Part shown: in pieces, positions 59,729 to 64,000 of the stretch | Numbering within the stretch: the first letter of the stretch is position 1 | Layout: each line of letters opens with the position of its first letter | Assembly (NCBI GenBank): GCA_020625875.1 | Contig: JAHLAX010000033.1 | Location: 62,001-126,000 of the forward strand | DNA: 64,000 bases | From: a bacterium | Lineage (GTDB): Bacteria; Bacillota; Clostridia; Oscillospirales; Acutalibacteraceae | Direction: 5' to 3' | Translations under genes and position numbers: made by a program | Notes under the pieces: generated by a model | Told to the model about the DNA's origin: nothing | The model's input: the letters and a program-made list of their open reading frames with translations, nothing else | The model's database searches: none

Positions 59729-60322
59729 CTATGAGAATAATGACGAAATTTTAACAAAATATTCGACTATCTTGAACTTAAACTCATAGCCGCCTTCGGT
59801 CATAATCTTATACTGATTATCACTTGTATCGTTTTTCAGAGCGTCATAATTTGTGCTTGCGCCTATGCACAAGGACGGATACATAACGCACCACCAGTTG
59901 TGCCCCTCGCCCTTGCCGATAGTGAGGCGCAGAGCGTTATAGAAGCCCGAGGGCATTGTTACCTTGCCGTAGTATCTGGTGTCGAAATACATACGCTTGA
60001 TTTCGGCTTTCACCTTATAATTATAGCCGCTGCGCTCAACCTCTCTCTGAGCGACGTTAGCAATCTTCTGAAGATTATCCGCTGTGAGTTTTTCGGCGTT
60101 TATAAGACTATCTGCTGTTTTATAAAGACCATTGGTATATTTAAGTACAGAGTCACGAACTTTGAGCTTGAGCCTCTGGTCAGCCCTGCTGTCGGAATTA
60201 GCGAGAATATGAAGCCTGAACACCTCGCCGCTTATGTTTGAACACTCGGCTGAGAACGGTACCATACTGAAAATAATACAAATAACTGTGGCGGCGCATA
60301 ACGCTTTAATAAAAAGTTTCAT
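59729..60322 (-). CDS. spoIIR: stage II sporulation protein R
   Basis: A 197-aa signal protein made in the forespore and exported; it activates SpoIIGA in the mother cell to process pro-SigE. N-terminal signal peptide (LFIKALCAATVICIIFSMVPF), then the family core GEVFRLHILANSDSRADQRLK and a C-terminal block with NWWCVMYPSLC. Its RBS (GGCAGG, 7 nt upstream) is in the 3' arm of the hairpin that terminates ispE. The sigE-like tail at the window start is its downstream target gene. Confidence 0.95.
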   Translation of the reverse strand: MKLFIKALCAATVICIIFSMVPFSAECSNISGEVFRLHILANSDSRADQRLKLKVRDSVLKYTNGLYKTADSLINAEKLTADNLQKIANVAQREVERSGYNYKVKAEIKRMYFDTRYYGKVTMPSGFYNALRLTIGKGEGHNWWCVMYPSLCIGASTNYDALKNDTSDNQYKIMTEGGYEFKFKIVEYFVKISSLFS

Positions 60323-60380
60323 AAAAAAACCTGCCTTTATCTTTTACAAGATTATAGGCAGGTTTATAAATTTTATTCAA
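60323..60380 (-). promoter_or_regulatory. overlapping ispE terminator and spoIIR promoter
   Basis: Minus strand ACCTGCC (60357-60363), 21-nt loop, GGCAGGT (60329-60335), TTTTTT: a terminator for ispE. The loop side contains TATAAT (60351-60356) with TTGAAT (60375-60380) 18 bp upstream. A transcript started here lacks the first arm, so would escape termination, while ispE readthrough would be stopped. Confidence 0.6.
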
Positions 60381-61245
60381 TTACCGAGCAGCCTTCTTTT
60401 ATGGGCTGACAGATGAACACATCGCTGTACTCCTTTTTTAGCGCTTCTACACACTTTTGGGCTTTCTTTTCATTATTAAAAACAGCGAACACAGCTGAAC
60501 CTGAACCGCTCATACAAGCGCCGAGAGCCTTGTTTTTGAGCATAACGCTTTTAACAGCTTTGATTTCATCGAGATTAAGCGCGATTTCAAAGTCGTTGAG
60601 CATACAGCTCGTCATCATCCATATATCGCGGGCATAAATAGCCTTGACCATCTCAGCGGTAAACTCAGGATGACTGAGCTTCGCGGAATCTATTTTGGCG
60701 TACGCCTCGGCTGTTGAAACGCTGACATCAGGCTTACAGATTACGATATTACAGCGCGGAATAGAAATCATCTTCTTGAGCTTTGTTCCAGTACCGCTCG
60801 CGAGGCGGGTGCCTCCTGTTACACAGAACGGCACGTCCGCGCCTACCTTCTCGCCTATCTCGCACATTTCTTTTTCCTTTAAATGAGTTGAGAAAAGCTT
60901 ATTGAGGGCGAATATAACAGCGGCGCCGTCGGACGAACCGCCAGCCAACCCAGCCTGAGTGGGTATGTTTTTATCTATTGTAATCTTTATACCGCTGTTG
61001 TCGGTTTCGGTGTATTTAAAAAACTCTGAAGCCGCTTTATGCGCGATATTCCTTTCATCACAGGGAACTCCCTCGTAATCGCAGAATATCTCAATTTCTT
61101 TCGTCTCGGTCTGTTCAACGGTAACGTAGTCATAAAGGCTGACAGCCTGCATAACCATACTGACGTCGTGGTAGCCGTCGGGTCGCCTTCTGAGAACATC
61201 AAGCGACAAATTGATTTTGGCGGGAGCCTGAACCTTAACCTTCAC
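60373..61245 (-). CDS. ispE: 4-diphosphocytidyl-2-C-methyl-D-erythritol kinase
   Basis: An about 290-aa GHMP kinase of the MEP isoprenoid pathway, also using CDP-ME. N-terminal QAPAKINLSLDVLRRRPDGY motif and the phosphate loop PTQAGLAGGSSDGAA (about 100-114). The best start is GTG at 61243-61245, 7 nt after AAGGAG; an earlier ATG is within the preceding gene without RBS. Shares the pathway with dxs and ispA in this window. The preceding gene overlaps by 11 bp. Confidence 0.93.
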   Translation of the reverse strand: MKVKVQAPAKINLSLDVLRRRPDGYHDVSMVMQAVSLYDYVTVEQTETKEIEIFCDYEGVPCDERNIAHKAASEFFKYTETDNSGIKITIDKNIPTQAGLAGGSSDGAAVIFALNKLFSTHLKEKEMCEIGEKVGADVPFCVTGGTRLASGTGTKLKKMISIPRCNIVICKPDVSVSTAEAYAKIDSAKLSHPEFTAEMVKAIYARDIWMMTSCMLNDFEIALNLDEIKAVKSVMLKNKALGACMSGSGSAVFAVFNNEKKAQKCVEALKKEYSDVFICQPIKEGCSVIE

Positions 61246-62416
61246 TTTTAAGCTCCTTAACAAATTCATCAATACGCTTCAATGCGATTTTTATATTCTT
61301 AAGCGACTGGGCGTAAGATATTCTTATATAGCCCTCGCCGCACTCTCCGAAAGCTGTTCCAGGGACAACCGCTATACGCTTTTCTTTTACCAGACGGGTA
61401 GCGAACTCATCGCTTGAGAGTCCAGTTGATTTTATGCACGGAAAAGCGTAGAAAGCGCCGTGCGGCTCAAAACAGGTCAAGCCGATTTCGTTAAGCTTAC
61501 CGACAATAAGTCTGCGGCGCAGGTCATAATCCTTGCGCATCATACTCACATCATCGTCGCCGTTTTTCAGCGCTTCTACCGCCGCGTACTGAGCCGTGGT
61601 CGGTGACGACATAATGCCGTACTGATGAAGCTTGGTGATTTGCTCAATAATTTCAACAGGGCCCATAACGTAGCCGAGTCTCCAGCCCGTCATAGCGTAC
61701 GCTTTTGAGAATCCGCTGATAACGAGGGTGCGCTCTTTCATTCCGTCAATCTCGGCGATAGAAACATGGTGCTTTCCGCCGTATGTAAGCTCACCGTATA
61801 TTTCATCTGAGATTACAAATAAATTATGTTTCTTGATTACTTCGGCGATTGCCTCTAAATCCTCACGTTCCATAATAGCGCCTGTGGGGTTGTTCGGGAA
61901 CGGCAGCAAAATCACCTTGGTCTTATCGGTTACGGCGTTTTCAATCTCCTCGGGTGTAAGGCGAAAGTTGTTCTCCTGCTTGGTTTCGATAAACACAGGC
62001 TTACCGCCCGCCATAGTAGTGAGCGGGTCATAGCATACAAACGCTGGCTGAGGAATCAGCACCTCGTCTCCCTCATCAACAACAGTTCTGAGGCAAAGGT
62101 CTATTCCCTCACTGCCGCCGACAGTAACCAGAATCTGAGTGTCGGGGTCGTACCTGAGATTAAATCGGCGATTATAATAATCGCTGATAGCGTTTCGAAG
62201 CTCTATAAAACCGCGGTTGGGTGAATACCATGTTTTACCGCGCTCAAGCGACTTGATTCCAGCCTCGCGGATATGCCACGGAGTCTGAAAATCAGGCTCG
62301 CCGATAGAAAGCGAGATGACGTTATCCATCTCAACAGCTATATCAAAAAACTTGCGTATACCCGAAGGCTTAACGCTGTTTATTCTTTTGTTTATAAAAT
62401 TCTGATAGTCCATCAC
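61235..62416 (-). CDS. class I PLP-dependent aminotransferase (PatA/aspartate-type)
   Basis: A 393-aa cytosolic enzyme. PLP contacts visible: NNPTG, SDEIYGELTYGG, and the PLP-Lys context SGFSKAYAMTGWRLGY (about 236-251), with Arg near the C-terminus for the substrate carboxylate. It resembles AspC/PatA type I aminotransferases; aspartate, aromatic or other specificity is not fixed. Start is GTG (62414-62416) or the ATG next to it; AGGAG lies 9 nt before the GTG. Operon with the Lrp regulator and ispE. Confidence 0.9.
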   Translation of the reverse strand: MMDYQNFINKRINSVKPSGIRKFFDIAVEMDNVISLSIGEPDFQTPWHIREAGIKSLERGKTWYSPNRGFIELRNAISDYYNRRFNLRYDPDTQILVTVGGSEGIDLCLRTVVDEGDEVLIPQPAFVCYDPLTTMAGGKPVFIETKQENNFRLTPEEIENAVTDKTKVILLPFPNNPTGAIMEREDLEAIAEVIKKHNLFVISDEIYGELTYGGKHHVSIAEIDGMKERTLVISGFSKAYAMTGWRLGYVMGPVEIIEQITKLHQYGIMSSPTTAQYAAVEALKNGDDDVSMMRKDYDLRRRLIVGKLNEIGLTCFEPHGAFYAFPCIKSTGLSSDEFATRLVKEKRIAVVPGTAFGECGEGYIRISYAQSLKNIKIALKRIDEFVKELKSEG

Positions 62417-62892
62417 AGAACCATACTCCTTCTGTCAGAGTTATCGTCATCAACGAGACTTACTCCGCCGAGTTTATAGGTTTTGAGCATAAAATGTGTG
62501 GCTGTAGCGACAACGCCGTCAACGCAGGAGATTTTACGCGCGACAAAGGACGCTACCTCCTGAATTGTTTTTCCGTTGACGAATACCGCGAAATCATAAG
62601 AACCCGCCATAAGATAAAGCGTGCGGACTTCCTCAAACGACATAATCTTGGCGGCGATATTGTCAAAGCCTGTCTCCTTCTCGGGAGTTACTTTAAGGTC
62701 AATAATTGCTGTAACGCCAGCGTCGGGAACTTTGTCAAAATCAACTATCGCCTGATAGCCTTTAATTACTCCCGCCTGCTCGTATTCCTTAATCTGCGCG
62801 GCAATATAATCCTCGGGCTCGCCGAGCATCAAAGAAAGCTCCTGAGTTGTGAAGCTGCTGTTTTCTCTTAATAATTCAAGTAATTTATCCAT
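62413..62892 (-). CDS. Lrp/AsnC family transcriptional regulator
   Basis: An about 159-aa regulator. N-terminal winged helix (LLRENSSFTTQELSLMLGEPEDYIAAQIKEYEQAG) and C-terminal RAM/ligand domain (VTPEKETGFDNIAAKI to VDGVVATATHFMLKTYK). Lrp-type proteins sense amino acids and often control adjacent transaminase genes. The start is ATG 62890-62892, after GGGAGG. A TTGACA/TATAAT promoter lies upstream, inside the end of the previous gene. Confidence 0.88.
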   Translation of the reverse strand: MDKLLELLRENSSFTTQELSLMLGEPEDYIAAQIKEYEQAGVIKGYQAIVDFDKVPDAGVTAIIDLKVTPEKETGFDNIAAKIMSFEEVRTLYLMAGSYDFAVFVNGKTIQEVASFVARKISCVDGVVATATHFMLKTYKLGGVSLVDDDNSDRRSMVL

Positions 62893-62919
62893 TTTGTCCT
62901 CCCGATATTTTAATAATTT

Positions 62920-62949
62920 ATTATACAGTTTGTAATACGTGATTGTCAA
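62920..62949 (-). promoter_or_regulatory. sigma-A-type promoter of lrp-aminotransferase-ispE
   Basis: Minus strand TTGACA (62944-62949), 18-bp spacer, TATAAT (62920-62925), 27 bp before the regulator's start. It overlaps the last codons of the LURP-one-like gene. Confidence 0.85.
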
Positions 62950-63391
62950 CTTTTGACTGAAGATTGGCACAGACCGCCACACCTATACAAAACAGCTCGT
63001 TGTGTTCAGAATAAATGTTGAGCTCATAGCCGCTGCCGTTATCGCAAAAACGCTCGGCGTGCGTTGCCGCGACAGAATTATCGGCATCCATAATATCAAA
63101 GGATTTGGCGAAAAAATCCCCTCTGATATGCCACGATATACCGTAAAAATAACAAGTATTCTTCTTTGAATTAACTATAAATCTGACGCTGCGCTGCCTG
63201 GTGCTTAGCGAGTAAGCTCTGAGCGCGGGAAGCGGCAGAGGTTTTATTTTTAGCATAACCTTTCCGCGTAAGTCGCACAGCGCTATATTATTCTTGACTG
63301 TCTTAACATAATACTTATCGTTGCAGAATTCGTCAAGCACAGCGAACATAGCGCCATCCGCGGATTTGTCACGTTTAACAAATAGCTTCAT
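62921..63391 (-). CDS. LURP-one-like (Tubby-fold) protein of unknown function
   Basis: An about 156-aa cytosolic beta-rich protein: MKLFVKRDKSADGAMFAVLD followed by alternating short strands, with phrases such as YYVKTVKNNIALCDLRGK and KNTCYFYGISWHIRGDF. This pattern fits the LURP-one-related (LOR/YxjI) beta barrel, assigned by eye and therefore tentative. Start at ATG 63389-63391, after GGTGATA. No catalytic motif is seen. Confidence 0.65.
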   Translation of the reverse strand: MKLFVKRDKSADGAMFAVLDEFCNDKYYVKTVKNNIALCDLRGKVMLKIKPLPLPALRAYSLSTRQRSVRFIVNSKKNTCYFYGISWHIRGDFFAKSFDIMDADNSVAATHAERFCDNGSGYELNIYSEHNELFCIGVAVCANLQSKVDNHVLQTV

Positions 63392-63427
63392 AGTATCACC
63401 GAGGATAGTATTTTCAAAACGCAAAAA

Positions 63428-63485
63428 ATAATGTATCACATATACCTCTATGATACATTATAAATCAAAAGTATTAAAATAACAA
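63428..63485 (-). promoter_or_regulatory. dyad overlapping the promoter of the LURP-one-like gene
   Basis: Minus strand TTGTTA (63480-63485), 17-bp spacer, TATAAT (63457-63462). A perfect 9-bp dyad AATGTATCA/TGATACATT (63451-63459 and 63430-63438) follows with a T-run (ATTTTTTG). Its first arm overlaps the -10, so it fits a terminator of the preceding O-antigen-ligase-like gene or an operator. Confidence 0.55.
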
Positions 63486-63488
63486 GTA

Positions 63489-64000
63489 TTAAATCATATG
63501 CTTCGGCAGTCTGTGTCGGTTGAGGTTATAATACGAGTCTATCATCGGCTCATACTTGTTGAGGTATACACCAGTCATACCAATCATATACCAGAACCAC
63601 ATTACCATAAAGCTAATATCAAACAACAGCGCTTTTTCAAACAACGAATATACAAGATACGCGCAGCAAAAAGCGAAAAGGCATGGCAGAATATCCTGAG
63701 AATCCGCCTTCTGGCGTTTAAAGAGGTTCGAAATAGTGTGTTTGGCGAACCTGAATCCAAATATCGCGAACAACAAAAATCCAAACACACCCGTCGAGAC
63801 TAGTAACGTCAGATAGCCGTTATGCAAATCATGATTATGATAGTTAAACGCGAGCGTACCGCTAAGATACTGTTGGCTGAATAAAATAATATTGCCGTTA
63901 CCGATTCCGAACAACGGTGAAATCTTAAATAAGCCGATACTCTCTTTTATAAGCTTTATACGTCCGCTGTCCATATTTGAGTTCTCATGCTCAAAAGTAA
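63489..64000 (-). CDS. O-antigen ligase / Wzy-like polymerase, C-terminal part (cut by window end)
   Basis: Open on the minus strand to the window edge, with about 170 codons present. SNMDSGRIKLIKESIGLF followed by PLFGIGNGN is the conserved loop of the O-antigen ligase (WaaL/Wzy) family, with His-rich YHNHDLHNGYLTLLVSTG next. Three or more helices follow, then a charged tail. It is likely an integral membrane polymerase or ligase for surface polysaccharide; the 5' part and start lie outside the window. Confidence 0.8.
   Translation of the reverse strand, partial: TFEHENSNMDSGRIKLIKESIGLFKISPLFGIGNGNIILFSQQYLSGTLAFNYHNHDLHNGYLTLLVSTGVFGFLLFAIFGFRFAKHTISNLFKRQKADSQDILPCLFAFCCAYLVYSLFEKALLFDISFMVMWFWYMIGMTGVYLNKYEPMIDSYYNLNRHRLPKHMI

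Noticed and set aside
1-64000. CRISPR array, prophage, insertion sequence or known riboswitch
   Set aside because: No regularly spaced repeats, transposase, integrase or phage genes, and no aptamer consensus I could recognise in the leaders.

Overview
The window looks like a chromosomal segment of a spore-forming, low-to-moderate GC Firmicute of class Clostridia, most plausibly an Oscillospiraceae/Ruminococcus-like gut anaerobe. The evidence is a dense set of sporulation genes (a sigE-like sigma factor end, yabP, yabQ, spoVB, spoIVA, sipL, spoVM, spoIIR, a GerA germinant receptor). It also carries clostridial markers (SipL, the Na+-pump decarboxylase subunits OadB/OadG, HemZ, type Ic aspartate aminotransferase) and a secreted lipoprotein alpha-amylase beside a cohesin-like surface protein. 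Almost every gene is on the minus strand; the plus strand carries only the sigma-factor tail, DUF421/DUF4363, one RluA-type pseudouridine synthase and the cohesin-like protein. No phage, transposase, integrase or CRISPR array was seen.

Layout, left to right: sigma factor C-terminus (1-138); small lipoprotein; MORN protein; pfkA; THUMP rRNA methyltransferase; the conserved yab cluster read right to left from a sigma-A-type promoter at 9363-9391 (zinc-ribbon protein, spoVB/yabM, mazG, hup, rqcP/yabO, yabP, yabQ, divIC, yabR). Next comes an unbroken 16-gene minus-strand operon from hprK (26609) to hemZ (9392): hprK-murB-rapZ-whiA-xseB-ispA-dxs-tlyA-nadK-argR-recN-recJ-rel-dtd-MBL-hemZ, with no gap above 26 bp. 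From 26.7 to 30 kb lie a short GerAB-like permease, gerAA and the divergent DUF421/DUF4363 pair. From 30 to 38 kb lie the zinc uptake operon znuABC, secDF, an aminotransferase, and a Wzz/BY-kinase pair.

From 38 to 43.4 kb lie oadB/oadG and the coat-assembly cluster spoIVA-sipL. Just upstream of sipL are two very short genes: spoVM (30 aa) and a 47-aa membrane peptide whose stop codon abuts the spoVM ribosome binding site. SpoVM, SpoIVA and SipL are the basement layer of the spore coat, so this locus collects that whole layer. From 44 to 48 kb, fakA-degV(fakB)-plsY forms a fatty-acid-salvage operon feeding phosphatidic acid synthesis, followed by a GT2-GtrA fusion. From 48.9 to 49.4 kb a gene-free region holds tRNA-Ala(GGC) and unusual nested repeats, including a duplicated tRNA 3' end plus terminator and an inverted copy of the tRNA T-arm. 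From 49.4 to 64 kb lie the amylase, the cohesin-like protein, addA/addB, spoIIR, ispE, an aminotransferase, an Lrp regulator, a LURP-one-like protein and the 3' part of an O-antigen-ligase-like gene cut by the window edge.

The best candidates for something undescribed are the 47-aa membrane peptide coupled to spoVM, the palindromic tRNA-Ala/terminator region, the RBS-sequestering hairpin before yabP, the interleaved dyads at the secDF promoter, an apparent ATA start for znuA, and a Cys-rich tail on ZnuC. Functions come from recognised family motifs in the translated sequence; no database search was run.
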